Assembly (NCBI GenBank): GCA_031761405.1
Contig: JASEVX010000013.1
Location: 47,438,143 to 47,502,142 of the forward strand
Direction: 5' to 3'
Length of the DNA: 64,000 bases
Source: Serripes groenlandicus
Taxonomy: Eukaryota > Mollusca > Bivalvia > Cardiida > Cardiidae
Positions within the stretch are counted from its first letter, which is position 1; each line of letters opens with the position of its first letter. The notes below the pieces were generated by a model. The model worked only from the letters and a program-made list of their open reading frames with translations. It was not told where the DNA came from and did not search any database. Position numbers and translations under genes: made by a program. Of the stretch, positions 46,401 through 58,830 are shown piece after piece.

Positions 46401-47099
46401 CAAGAGTAAATCTAGTTCATTATCATTTAACAAAGAACACCATGTCTTCTTTTCATCTAGTTCGACGACGATTTTGTAAACGTGTATTTAAACCAACACG
46501 TCTTGATCTGTGTGACTGTATACAATAGTTTATTCGACTCGAAACACCATATGTGAGCAAAAAAAATCAAGATAAGAATACACATTCATTCAGTGTAATA
46601 TTCGTGTATATTGTTCGCTATTTGTTAACCTAACTTTATCTATGGCTGCTTCATAAATGTGCCAGCAACTTGTTAAATCAAAATCGTAATAAGAGTTTTG
46701 GAAATGATATGACAAAAGGAGGAGTTTGCTCATGAAAAGCATGTTTTCTTTTTTTTGCACTAAGATTTTCAAATATATTCAGTTTAATTCCATTAATACA
46801 ATCTCCATAATTTTGCCAGGACATTTTCAAATTCGTCTCCATCAGGTTTGTTGTATATGGAAATATTATGATTAGTTATTATTAAGAAAAACATCAGAAT
46901 GAAGGCAAACAGCTGCACCTTCATGAAGCAGGGGTCGTGGGATATGTCTTTGGCGTAAACGTGTTGTATTACCCGATTTTTTAAACATGCTCATGACGTT
47001 TGCTCAAATATTCATAAAATTTATTCACGTGTTTTTATGAAATTAAAACAATGTGTCAACAATCTTAAGAGTAAATGAAAATACGTGGTGATTACACTA
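46401..47099. other. Intergenic DNA with dispersed-module fragments
   Basis: The phrase CACATTCATTCAGTGTAAT (46581) recurs at 63471 (CTCATTCATTCAGTGTAAT), extending the relation to the 62.7-64 kb block. AGGAGTTTGCTCATGAAAAGC (46718) resembles the dispersed module. No gene seen. Confidence 0.4.
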
Positions 47100-47765
47100 A
47101 TGCTCAGAAGTCAAGGTCAGGCCAATATCGAGTAATGTCAAGTAATAAGTCTCTCGTCTTTTTTAATTGACCCATGCTCGTGACTAAACGCAGTATTTAT
47201 AAAGTAATATATCTCTGTTCTTTATATTCGAGTAAAACGTCAACCTTCTTTACTTAAATACGTATACTTCACAATTATACACAGATGTCAGGGTAAGGTC
47301 AACATGTTCGATGTATATGTCTTCCAAGTTTTCTAAATGAGCCGTGTTTCGGTTTTAACTACGTTTCTGTCAAAATACAACTCAGAGGTGAGGATCAGCT
47401 CAACATTGTCGAGCACTAAGTATCCCTTCTCTGTCAAATGGCTCGGGCTGCAAATTGGAATACGTGTACCTCACAATTATACACAGAGGTCAAAGGTCAG
47501 GGTCAGGTCAACACTGTCAAGTAATATGTCTCCATTGTTACCAAATACTTCAGACTAAGTTATTGTATCTCACAATACTACACAGATGTGAAAACCAGGT
47601 CAACATTATCGTGTAGTATATCTCCTTTCTTTATCAAATGAACAGTGCTCAAGGCTTAACAACGTGTATCTCACAATAATACACATTGCTCAGGATGAAA
47701 TCAGACTTGTAGAGTATTATATTTTACTTCTTTACCAAATGAGTTATGTTCCAGATTACCTAATG
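47100..47765 (+). repeat. Array of about 100-bp units, second locus
   Basis: The same unit as at 19675-20830: TCAGGGTAAGGTCAACAT, ATGTCTCC, ACCAAATGAG, CTCACAATAATACACA. About six diverged units. One unit (47487-47510) holds three perfect AGGTCA half-sites at spacings 1 and 5. Confidence 0.75.
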
Positions 47766-47874
47766 GTACATACTATTTAATGGAAGTTTAACGTGCACAT
47801 TCGAATAAGACCATGCCGAGTGCAGGTGATATTAATCTACGAATGTCGAAATTAATCTAAAGTTGTGATATATG
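47766..47874. other. Short spacer between two arrays
   Basis: Contains GCACATTCGAATAAGACCATG, resembling GCGCATTCGGATTAGACCACG at 20960, so the flank of the array is duplicated with it. Confidence 0.4.
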
Positions 47875-49075
47875 GTATTGTTCTCGTACAGTCACGCCTA
47901 CGTTTAGGCATGTAAATTCGTTTCTCGTATCTATATATAAATATTCGTTTCATGTATACTCACATTTACTTTGAGGCATGAATATTCGTTACTCGTACAA
48001 TCACGTTTACGTTGATACATGACTATTCATTTCTCGTACATTCAGCCTTACGTTTAGGCATGTAAATTCATTTCTCGTAGAGTTTTATTTATGCTGATAC
48101 ATGAATATTCGTTTCACGTATACTCACGTTTACGCTGAGGCATGAATATACTTTACTCGTACAATCACGTTTACGTTAAAACATGAATACTAGTTTTTCT
48201 TACAGTGACGTTTACCTAAAATAATGAATATTCGTTACTGGTATGGGGGCGTTTAGGTCGAGACTTGACTATACGTAACTCGCACAGTGACGTTTACATT
48301 GTGACACAATAATATTTAGTTTAGGAATGCATATTTGTTTATTGTACAGATACGTTTCTATCGAGACATGACTATTCGTTACTCGTACAGTGCCGTTTAC
48401 GTTTTTACTTAAATATACGTTACTCATAAAGTCATAATTATATTTAGGAATGCACATTTGTTTATTGTACAGATAAGTTTATATTTAGACATGACCATTC
48501 GTTCAAGTACAGTGCCGTTTAAGTTCAGACAGTCACGCCTATTTCCTTTACATTGACGTTTATGTTGAAGCATAACTGTTTGTTTCTCGTATAGTTTAGA
48601 CATACATATTTGTCTCTCGTCGATTGACGTTTAAGTTAAAACATAAATATTCATTATCGTGTACAGTCACGTTTACGTTCAGACATAAATGTTCGTTTCT
48701 CGTACAGTCACGATTACATTGAGGCATAAATATTTGTTACTCTTTAAGTGATATTTACGTTGATACATGCATACTCATCATCCGTACTTTCACGTAAACG
48801 TTGAAGCATGACTATTCGTTTTTTCGTACAGTGACGTTACCATTGAGGGAAGAATAATCGTTTCTCGTACAGTCTCGTTTATATTCATACATGAATATTC
48901 GTTTCTTGTACAGTGACGTATTTTTTTAGCCCTGCCTTTTCGTTTTCTCGTTCAGTGACGTTTTTGTTGAGACATAAATATTCGTTTCTCGTAATGTCAC
49001 GTATACGTTGAGGCATGACTATGCGTGTCCTTGTATAGTGACGTTTACGTTGGGAATTTTTATTATTTGTCTTTT
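47875..49075 (+). repeat. Minisatellite, about 41-43-bp unit, roughly 27 copies
   Basis: The unit reads approximately TTCGTTTCTCGTACAGTCAC, then GTTTACGTTGAGGCATGAATA. CTCGTACA recurs at 47992 and 48033, a step of 41. Drift is moderate throughout. It is unrelated in sequence to the TGACCT arrays. Confidence 0.85.
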
Positions 49076-50040
49076 GTAGCAACCCGTTTTATAATAAAAA
49101 CCCGTTTTGTAATAGAAATTTAAAAGTTGATTTAAACCGTATATTTCAACAAAAAAAGAAACTTATGTACAAAAATAAATAAGGTTAATTTCAGAAGGTT
49201 AATACAAAATAAATGCATAATACATACACGCATAGCCAGCAAGAACCCGTTTTAAAATACAAATTGTTGAGACTTAACCCGTTTGTGATAAAAACATATC
49301 GGAAATGTAACAATATGTTTATTTCAGCTATAATTTACAATTTACAAGGAATCAATACACAAATGTTAAATAGTACATATTTCAACAGAGTTTTGATGGA
49401 ATCACTTGTGAAACATATATAAATATCAAGAACCCGTTTTGTTATACCACTTTGCGGGAATCTACCCGTTTTGTAATTCAAATATCGTTACGTAACACAC
49501 ATATCGGAAATGTAACAATATGTTTATTTCAGCTATAATTTACAAGTAATAGATACACAAATATTAAATACGACTTATCTCAGAAGGATGGTAATGCAAT
49601 TGCGCTTTAACCATACACGAATATCGATCACCCATTTTGAAATACCTTTTTTTTCGGACTCAACCTGTTTTGTAATAAATGTTCGACTAAAAATTACAAG
49701 AAACCTATGTACGAATGTTAAAAGTCTTATTTTAGAGAAAACATGCAAAATACATACATTGAAATCAAAAATCCGTTTTGTAATTAAAATTTAAAAAGAC
49801 GATTAAACTAACAATTACAAGAAACCTATGTACAAAGGTAAAAAAGTCTAATTTTAGAACGTAATTAATGATAAATTGCAAAATACGTAATATCAAGTAC
49901 CCGTTTTGTAATACAAATTTTCAGAACCCGTTTTGTACTAGACAATTTGGAAAAGTGAAAATATGTTTATTTCAGCTATAATTTACAAGATATCACTACA
50001 TAAATGTTAAGCAATATTTATCTCAGAAGGATGGTATCTG
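49076..50040 (+). repeat. Degenerate repeats with AACCCGTTTTGTAAT
   Basis: AACCCGTTTTGTAAT or close variants occur near 49081, 49101, 49431, 49461, 49901 and 49926. Longer units share GGAAATGTAACAATATG, then TTTATTTCAGCTATAATTTA (49299, 49508, 49950). Open frames here are short and lysine/asparagine rich without domains. Confidence 0.65.
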
Positions 50041-50058
50041 TCTGCTGTTTGTGCGTCA

Positions 50059-50100
<42 letters not shown>

Positions 50101-50420
50101 CTCTTTCCCTCTCTCTTTCTCTCTCTCCCCTCATATCTCTCTTTCCCTCTCCCCCATCATATCTCTCTTTCTCTGTCTGTATCTGAACCCCCCCTTCCCC
50201 TGTCTGTCGCTGACTCCTTTATCTGTTACTGTCTTTCCGTCACTGTCTTCCTCCCATTCTCTCTATCTCTCTCTCTCTCTCTCTTTCTCTTTCTTTCTCT
50301 ATATCCCTCTATATTTCACTGTCTCTGTGTCAATGTATTTCTCTCTCTATATATATATATGTGTGTGTTTGTATGTGATTGTTTGTGTGCGTGCATGTGT
50401 GGGTGTGTGTGGTATTCTAA
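50041..50420 (+). repeat. CT/TA/TG microsatellite tract
   Basis: (CT)n, (TA)n and later (TG)n runs with TCTTTCTC interruptions. Frames across it are low-complexity. Confidence 0.9.
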
Positions 50421-51110
50421 CAGTTGTCAGCTACATAGGTTGTTTGCATCATGGAACATGTTTGAGGGAAAGCTTTCAGAATAATTTGCACAATGCCATT
50501 TGTAATCATCGGTTGCTATTACGTATAGTGTCTTGGATATATCACAAGTAAAACCATTTTAAATGGCCAAAGGCAAGATGCAAATTAGCGAATATAAACT
50601 TGAAAAACGAGTATGCACCAATGACTAAATATTATGTAGATAGACATTTAAGGCTTTTTTGAGACAGTGCAAATTTAAGCTGGCTACTCGATTTAATCCG
50701 TATCTATACTGCGTACGTATATCTTTCGTTCAAAAAGGCTCACATGCAAAAAAACAATCTTAATTACTCAATTCTTGGAATATATCATTTACGATATGTC
50801 AGTACTGTGTACAGATAACACTATAATAACACGGTGTTTACACCAAATGAAGAATGTCAGGGAGGTTTGGAAATCGATGGGCTGGAAAGATGTATGAGAG
50901 ATGTACCTTCTTCTTACCTCCAGTTGGGAACTGTTTTCACTTAACCCTTTTACTTTACCGATTCGATAGCCTACTAGTTAAGATATTCGATTCGGGAGAG
51001 GCAGGGCGAATTTTCAAAACCATGTGGTGACATAATTAAGGTATCTCATAAGTCAGAAATGACTGGACCTGGTGACACTATAAAAAAAACTAAATTTACT
51101 TAAAGACGTA
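50421..51110. other. Intergenic DNA with a possible SINE-like stretch
   Basis: CGATAGCCTACTAGTTAAGAT, then ATTCGATTCGGGAG near 50963-51000, resembles tRNA promoter boxes. No second copy was found and the body is short. Otherwise nothing. Confidence 0.3.
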
Positions 51111-51114
51111 TTAT

Positions 51115-51310
51115 GATTGTGGCAAAAGGAGAATTTGCTCATGATGAACAATTTCTGCTTTTGTCAGCATTTTCTCAATTATGTTTAATTGGAATTTTTT
51201 TTTTTTTTTTTTTTTTAATTATATACATTTCTCATTTTATTTGGCCAATTTATGCTTTCAAACTCATCTGCTGATAAGTTGAATGTCGGAAAGAGTCCAA
51301 ATAATTTTGA
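51115..51310 (+). repeat. Dispersed TCTGCTGCA module copy
   Basis: GGCAAAAGGAGAATTTGCTC and ATGATGAACAATTTCTGC are followed by a T-run and by CAAACTCATCTGCTGATAAG and GTCGGAAAGAGTCC. The order matches the 21600 copy. Confidence 0.5.
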
Positions 51311-51951
51311 TTGTAAAACAATTACACAACACCTGCAAAAAATCTCGCGTCATATTTCTTTCAAGCAGGCTTTTCAAGTAATCACATGCTTGACTGCTGA
51401 CTTGTTTAAATTTAATTAGATAATGTTTTTGTTTCTATTCTGATTTTACTAACGTTTCAAATGTCTGAAATATCTTCATGATAAATTGGATGGAATGTCG
51501 TCGAAAAGACACACGTTTCATACGTTTGGAGAAAGCACTTTTGCAAATGGAAAAAAATGTTCAATCCAAGCAATATCTCCTCGCGCACCAACTTTGAAAT
51601 GTTTCCCGAACTTGAAAAGTCTGCTGCAGACACGCTTGAAGTCAAATCAGCCAATTGTACAGTATGAAAAGAAGACTTGCTTCAAAGAAAAAAGAATATC
51701 AGTGTATGTCATTTCACGATTGTCATTCCCAAATTGTGTTTCGTTTCAATGAACCTAACTTAAATAAAAAGGTTTCTACAAAAAGAACTGCAGCTAATAA
51801 GAATAATGAAAAGGTGGTATTCGTCCACAAAGCCAACCCAGCGAAACACAAAGGCTCACGGTATGATCACACCGTTCTTATTTCAGTGTCATTCTCATGT
51901 GTCATTATCATGTGTCAACTACAGATAATACGAATAATGATAAAGGTTTAA
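51311..51951 (+). other. Unassigned frames, no recognised domain
   Basis: Two overlapping plus frames (51486-51752, 88 codons; 51655-51951, 98 codons) have mixed composition. The second has a lysine-rich part, then a hydrophobic stretch (VLISVSFSCVIIMC). I recognise no family and see no splice context that decides between them. Chance frames are the default reading. Confidence 0.2.
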
Positions 51952-54072
51952 TACTCAAATTATTTTAAGGTGCATTAAATGTGCACAACTACAAAAATAC
52001 TTCGACGGGCCCTCCTGATGAAACAATATCAATCCTCAACAAAGGTTCAGATCAGCGTGTGTAGATGCACAGTTCGATCAAACAGTTAACATTCGAAACA
52101 GACAATCGACGTCTTTATGTTAACTATATAAGAAGACTCTAAGGTTGATCCTGAGTATCGAACTTATCGAAAGTCACAGTCATAATTATAATTCATAACA
52201 GTTTTTCTCGTGCTTTGGCACACGCAGCCTATTTCTGCTTTACTATGAACCGTGTCAGGCGACTTGGGGCCGTATTGACAATCTAAAGTGGAATCCTTTT
52301 AGATCACATTTGCGTACAACTAGACTTTTTATTTTATTTTAACAAAGGTTACATTAATTAAATCTTTGATATAATTTGCAGCCTCTGCAGCCTTTTTGAC
52401 AAAAAGAGAAATTACAATTGGCACAATGATATCACCTGTATTCTAAAACTAAACGTTTATAGAAAGAGACTTTCCAATTTGTGTGTTTAACTTCGTGAAA
52501 AGTTGGCCTTATTACAGATATGAAATTACATGGAGATTGGGTTACAGGATGTGTTTATGTCCTTAGCATGCATGTGCTGTATATCCCATTTCCATTATAG
52601 TGTCCACATGTAAGTGGAGCATGTAAGGAGGATTATATAATTGCTAAACATTTTTGCAAACAATTATTTACGCTTAAATACATGCTCCAGAGAACGGTAA
52701 AATATCGCCTCATAGACGAGGCGTGTGTTATTAAGTATGTTTTCCCATCGCCGCTTTATACAATACGTATACACCCTTACCATGCAACATAACAAAACAA
52801 TATAACATAATAATAAAATTTAAGTGATATGATATAACAATGTTACTCAAAACCAGTCAGCAGGAGAGGGAAAATGCCACTCAATTGGTGATTGGGGGTA
52901 AATTGATTATATAACAGCATAGGCAATGTGTATATTGACAGAAGTAAATTGTATGAACATACTTTATGTTGAAACTGATACTGAAATCCAAAATAAACAT
53001 GATACTGTCAATGTGAAATTAGATTTAAATAGAATATTCCCCTTGGCAAAATTGAAGAACCATTGGTTTCACATTTATATATTTCAAAACTTGGAATAAC
53101 GCCCTTCTTGGAGAAGGCTTCGATAAAGGTATCTCGAACGTTCTACACATACTTACGTGGAAGCGTTTTCCGAAGGAATATAATGACAGTCCACAGGCCA
53201 AAAGTCAGCGGCTGATCTCGTCAATTAAACATCATATGAAAGGCGTTATAAATGCTTAAGGCGCTTACACTTTCCATATCCACTTACATTCTCACATAAA
53301 ATTATAATTTGGTTTACACATTTTATTAATACATTAGTTTGTGTCCAAAGTTTAAGAAATAACACGCTTTTATAAAATGATAATTCACCAAAGTCTTTAA
53401 AGAGGCATATAACATCACTTATTTAATACAATTCAGTTGACATTTATATAGGTCTACATGCTGTAATTTTACGAAACTGAACTTGTCAGAACAAAAAGTG
53501 TGGTGCGTTACTTGTGCTCTGGTGAAGTGTAATTGACAAATTCCATCCTTTTTTTTTATTTTAACGCCTAACTTTTTATCATTTGAATGATTTATCCATC
53601 ATGTCCTATGTGGTTGCTATTTCAGATGATTTGTATATCAATAATAGTTCATATGCTGACACTATTTACTTACCCAACCTTCTACTCGGCTTGAACATGG
53701 ATTTCTATGTCTAATTATTATAATATAAAGTTAAAAACCACGCAGGTATTCGACAAACACAAACATCAACTAGCAGTATATAAATATTCAGGTGTAAATA
53801 TGATATGCCTCAAATGATTATACCGTGTGAGCTTGTTACAACCTAATTCATATAAATAACAAACACACAATTTGTAAAATCCCAGTTGTAAAACATGCAT
53901 CCTTCCGTTAACTCTGGATATCGTGAGATGCTTTATTTTAGCACTCTTAATGACTTCTGATTGTCGAATGTTTTATTTCTTTTAAATTGTTAGGATAACA
54001 TGATTAACTGAGTTTCGTTCAAGGCTTATAATCGTAAGAAAAAACGTAAAGGTTCTTCATTGAAATATATAC
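51952..54072. other. Long intergenic interval, nothing recognised
   Basis: About 2.1 kb of AT-rich sequence with no tandem array, no long frame and no SINE-like promoter boxes. A small hairpin phrase (ATCGCCTCATAGACGAGGCG, 52704) is the only local structure noted. Confidence 0.45.
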
Positions 54073-54234
54073 GGAATATTACGTTGCGGGAGCGATAAAA
54101 AGGTTTGTATTGCACTACAAGTAGCTTGGAATATCGATATCTTACGAGACCGAAGGTCTAGTAAGATATGGATTTTCCCACGCTACGAGTCGTGCACTAC
54201 GAACACATTCATCGCTCACGCAACGTAATATTCC
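54073..54234. repeat. Inverted repeat / foldback element 4
   Basis: The outer arms begin GGAATATTACGTTGCG and end with its complement at 54234, including an AGCGAT/ATCGCT continuation. An inner pair (TTGCACTA versus its near-complement) surrounds a short centre, TATCTTACGAGACCGAAGG, followed by TCTAGTAAGATA. The palindrome is imperfect overall, about 160 bases, and carries no protein. Confidence 0.7.
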
Positions 54235-54740
54235 TTTTATTATATACCTACGATCTATGAAGAGCGGAAAAACTAACAAATATACAGATTCAATATCTTT
54301 TTTATTGGGGATACAAATATGTAATCTTGAAATGAAAAGATGAATGGCGGGTGAATATTTACTACAATACATAGGCCAAGCCTCTAAAAAGTATGCTAAT
54401 ACGTAAGTCCCGCCTAATAACATTATCAAATTAAATTTCCATTGTTTTGAGAGAGAAAATGACAACATAATCTTTACTTGCGGGGTTTTATTAAATTTGA
54501 CGCTAGGTTTTCGATACATACAATAGAAACAATTTTCCTAAATAGTACTGGTTGTCTGCGTATTTTAATACGTAGCGCAGATTCAAAACGGGAACCTCGC
54601 TGAAAATAGTCCACGCTCTGTCTGACGTCACAATCTTGTATTTACACCACATGTAGATACGGAATTTCAATCTGTCGTGGTGTATTTGCGCATGTCAATA
54701 TACATGTATTTCCATCGGAAAATGTACAGGCATGTAATAC
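54235..54740. other. Intergenic DNA, nothing firm
   Basis: CTGACGTCAC lies near 54622. A minus-strand frame (54142-54519) crosses the foldback arm and has no recognisable domain. Confidence 0.35.
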
Positions 54741-54744
54741 ATTA

Positions 54745-54935
54745 ATTTATCTCTCTCTTTTTCACTTGGTCCCTACCTTTCTTTCGCTCTCTATCGCACT
54801 GATCTCTCTCTCTCTCTCTCTCTTTATTTCTCTCTTTGTTTCTTTCTCTCTTTCTCCCCCCTCTCTCTTTCTCTCTCTCTCTTTCTCTCTGTCTCTCTCT
54901 ATCTGTCTGTCTGTCTGTATGTCTCTCTTTCTCTC

Positions 54936-55009
<74 letters not shown>

Positions 55010-55152
55010 TAAATGTAAATCTCCCACTCCATCTCTATCTCTCTCTCTCTCTCGCTCTATCCTTTCCATCTATCCGTCTCTGCCCCTGTCTCTCCGTCTT
55101 TCTGCCTATGTCTTTATCTGTCTGTCTGTATGTCTGTATGTCTACTTCTCCC

Positions 55153-55233
<81 letters not shown>

Positions 55234-55265
55234 TATTTCTATCTCTCTTTCTCTCGTTTTCAGTT
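54745..55265 (+). repeat. Pyrimidine (CT)n microsatellite tract
   Basis: Two long (CT)n blocks (about 54800-54980 and 55155-55255) with a (TA)n stretch between (54978-55005) and TCTG interruptions. The complement of the purine tract at 22830-23480 in composition. Confidence 0.95.
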
Positions 55266-55639
55266 TGTTTATAAGCATCATTTTTTTTACCAAAAACGGA
55301 AACATGTTATACAACTTTAAACACTTCACTAAAAGTTCTAGTCTAATTTCAATATAAATTCACAGACGTGTTTCGTGGTGACCGTCTGGTTATAATGTTG
55401 AAGCAATCTTGATTGGTGAAAAACATATCGAGAAGGGAACAGGTTTGCTTCCAATTATATGATCTCTGTGCTATCTTTTGTATTATTATTCGCAAACTAC
55501 TGGTAACATTTAACGTTACATATAACAATAATACAGCTCACTTGTTTAGAGACCACTTTTATACTATCCAGGACTTAATTTCTGAATAAAGTTGAAAAGG
55601 GAGATTCGTTTTCATGCGTGATATGAACTATCATATCAG
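55266..55639. other. Intergenic DNA, nothing recognised
   Basis: No repeat unit or coding signal before the LINE fragment. Confidence 0.4.
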
Positions 55640-57440
55640 TAATAATTACATGAAACGGTTAGATAGCCGGGATGAAATGTACATATCTTTTCTGGAAAAT
55701 AATAGGCTTTCAACAGTTACTTCTTTCGATGTGTGTGGCGGTGCGCATGTAACATTTGAATCCGACTGTTGTCGGATTATCATCGTTTACTTTATCGTAT
55801 ATCCAATGACATTCATTCTTTCCTCTCTTCTGTTTATGTTGGTCGCAGAAATACTAGCTACACGAGTAAGGACGTGTAATGTATTTCAAGGTATACAAGT
55901 AACAAGCAATGCTATTAATAAATTGAGAATTAGTCAACTAGCATATGACACTTCACTATGTGTAAACAACGAAACCGAAATTCACTAAGCTCTTGAAATA
56001 ATTGATCACTCAGGTCTCAAACTTGACAAGAATGAAACAGAACTAATGTGGATAGGATTAGCTAAATACAAAACAACCATGATATAGACCAAAAAAGGTG
56101 TGTAAAAGAAATTAAAGCTCCTTGCGTTTACTTTTCAACCAACCGTAACTTAAGATACAAGAGAAATTGGGACTTGAAATTAGAAAACTGTCAAAATCAC
56201 ATTAATAAACTTGAATAAAGACACCGCACTTTTTTCAGAAAGACAAATTTAATAAAACAGATTGTGCTACCTATGTTCACCTATATATTTCAGTCCATAC
56301 ATGTAAATGATTATGTATTGAAATCAATTGATATTAAATTTTTGTTAAATCTGTAAAAGTAAGCTGGGTAAAACGATTTATGTTAACCGACGATGATTGA
56401 AACTGGCAAGAAATCACAAGGTTTTACCTTAACTAGTACGAAAAAAGCTAATGATACTTCATATAAACTTTAACTCGTTAAAATGTCTTCTGAAAATAAA
56501 ACACAAATAAAGACCCTTTGTTTCAGACATTCTAAAAGTATGGATATCATTTAAGAAAAGAACTCATGCGAAATCTAAAAATGTAAAAAATCACTTAATA
56601 AGAAATAAACTATTATGGGCAACGCAAATATTAAAACAAATTTAATAAAACCTTGATTTTTCGTAAATGGATCGATTCTGTCATATTGTTTATAGACAAC
56701 ATTATTTCAAACAGTGGTTCCATTTGCATAACAAAAGTAATCCAAAAATTAAAAGACAAAAGTGACTGGATCAGAGAAATAAACGTAGTAAATCATCCAT
56801 ATCCAACACATGGAAACGAATATTGAAGTATTGACATTTTCCGTAAAAAAAAATCACAATTAAATTAACCCTACCACACCAAAAGTTCCTCAAATTAATA
56901 AATAATGACGTATATTTAATATATCAAACATATTACTTTGAAAAACCATACATTCACAAGTTCTGGAATGAGACTCAAAATCTAAATCAATTGGGCAGAC
57001 ATCTACGGTTCTAATCATAAAAACTGCGAAAACAAGCAGTTTAGATACACATTGAACCACAATGTAATTGCTAAAAAATATAATCTTAAAAAATGGAAAA
57101 TATCAGATAACGGTATCTGCTCAGTATGCTGTGACACAGAAAACATAAAACATTTCTTATTACAGTGCAACAGTATTACGCACTTTTGGCAACAAATGAT
57201 TTCCTTCTTTCCCTCTATTGGATACGATAACATCATTTGTTTAAAATCTCTTGAAACCGGCTACAAACCCGGAGCAAGAGAATATGATGATATCAATTTT
57301 ATACTTAATATTATTTCATTCACAATCTACAAATCCTGCTTTATATCTAACATGAGAACAAAACCTATAAACATACATGCTACTCTAAAAACTGAATGTA
57401 GAATCGTTCTATATCATATTATACATTTATGAAAACTGAT
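55640..57440 (+). pseudogene. Decayed L1/Tx1-like LINE, second copy
   Basis: Pieces of a LINE reverse transcriptase occur in order on the plus strand: LSSLLFMLVAEILATRVR, KLRISQLAYDTSLCVNNE, HSGLKLDKNETELMWIG, KAPCVYFSTNRNLRY, NLIKQIVLPMFTYIFQS, KWIDSVILFIDNIISNS, and a C-terminal region NGICSVCCDTENIKHFLLQC (57106-57165) homologous to the one at 25650. The active-site ADD reads AYD. Many stops and frame changes separate the pieces. The longest intact part is 57052-57432 (126 codons). The copy lacks the endonuclease and the first half of the reverse transcriptase. It is older or more decayed than the 25-28 kb copy and on the opposite strand. Confidence 0.75.
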
Positions 57441-57710
57441 CTTAATAATAATTAGTCATGCCGGAAATTAAAAAGTAGTTGACTTGGTCTAGATAATGTT
57501 GGAATACATGATGGAAGTCAACTTCCGTCTGTGAAAATATATTAATCTATTGTTATCCTAAGACCATTTACGGCTGTGACCTTTGGTCTGATTTTAGTAA
57601 ATCACAATTAACACAAATCGAAAAAGCACAAATGTTCTGATTAAAATATATTCAAAACATTCTTGTTTATACAGGATCTAACGTATGTCTTAGTCTTCCT
57701 GTAGTTTAAC
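57441..57710. other. Spacer between LINE remnant and SINE
   Basis: Unassigned AT-rich sequence; part may be LINE 3' region. Confidence 0.35.
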
Positions 57711-58015
57711 CGAGCCCAGGTAGCTCAGTCGGTAGCGCCGCGAGCTGTCAATCCAGGGATTGTGAGTTCGAATACCGGCTCGGCCAACTTCCTTTCCGAC
57801 GATTGACAAAAGTCAATACGACATGCGTCATTCGTCTTTCACCAATGGGCTAAGTCTATGTGGAAAGAAGCCAGATGCTTGGGAAAATTGTTGTGTGGAG
57901 TACTGGTGTGGGAAAACCAGGAAATGCATGAGTAGGTGAACTGGCCGCGGTGATATAACTGAGAAATGGTTAAAAACAGCATTAAACCCCAATCAATCAA
58001 GCAATCAATCCTGGA
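57711..58015 (+). repeat. tRNA-derived SINE, family B (V-SINE/RUDI-like), copy 2
   Basis: The best-preserved SINE in the window. Head GCCCAGGTAGCTCAGTCGGT with a B-box GTGAGTTCGAATACCGG (57762-57778), then a body, then GTGAACTGGCCGCGGTGATA, a TTAAAAACAGCATTAAACCCC phrase in outline, and an (ATCA)n end (57993-58010). Head, body and tail match 9780-10065; the tail alone also occurs near 62700. The two promoter boxes look intact, so transcription by RNA polymerase III is possible. Confidence 0.75.
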
Positions 58016-58589
58016 GTTTAAATTATCGATAATTGAATTTTTACTATTACGGCCATTCTGGACAAAGAGGATTTATGTGAAGACATTAAGTAACTTCTCT
58101 TTAAAAAGTTAGTTATATATTAAATGTCATGTCATCTGGCTTATTTCGAACGAAAGTCAATTGCATTGCCTCCAACGAAATTAATTGACATATACAAATT
58201 CTACTTCGATAACTAAGATGCAACAAGATCGACACTTAATTAGTTTTTTCTACATTAAGCCACAGTTACTTAACCATGTCCGCCTTTAAGAATTAAGCAG
58301 GTCAGCCCTGTGTACTTCACTATCGAAACAGTGTGTCATTGTCGTTAACATAATTGCAAGGCACTGCCAAAGTCGGTAAGAAGTCACTTCCTGTGAGCAT
58401 ATAATATTAGATTTGTATTCAACTTATATATTAGGGGCTCATTATTTAAATGTATGAAAACAAATTCTGAAGAAGTAATATATAACAGGTTTATTTCTTT
58501 GGATTATAATGGAACGATTGTTTGTATTGATTGTTGTACCTATACTGAGCAAGTTCTGTTTTTGTGTTTTTAAATACTTAATCAGGTTT
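58016..58589. other. Intergenic DNA, nothing recognised
   Basis: No repeat unit or coding signal seen. Confidence 0.4.
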
Positions 58590-58830
58590 TGACATACCAT
58601 TCATTCATTCATTCATTTGATAATTCATTCATATATTTATGTAGTCATCATTTGATATTAAACCACCTTTCCATCTTTCAGTCAATCACGCATGCAATCA
58701 CTCATTCGTGCATGCACACATGCATTTATTCCAGCAATCACTCACTTACGTTTTTCAATCACTTAATCAAACAACACTAACTCACTACCCTCTCACTCAC
58801 TTTATTAAACGTCAAGCATCTCTACCACAC
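58590..58830 (+). repeat. Degenerate CATT/TCAC-rich tract
   Basis: ATTCATTCATTCATT (58600) is followed by loosely repeated CATTCAT, ATCACTCA and ACTCACTC phrases to about 58830. The 63-codon frame across it is low-complexity. Confidence 0.65.

Noticed and set aside
49076..50040. AACCCGTTTTG repeats as interstitial telomere sequence
   Set aside because: Animal telomere repeats are TTAGGG/CCCTAA; these units do not match and are not tandem at 6-base period.
54742..55357. Overlapping Ser/Leu and Arg/Glu frames in the CT tract
   Set aside because: Same low-complexity artefact as at 22.8 kb; both strands open because of dinucleotide repeats.
57716..57786. Possible functional tRNA gene
   Set aside because: A- and B-boxes are good, but it continues into a SINE body and tail shared with 9780, so it is a SINE head.
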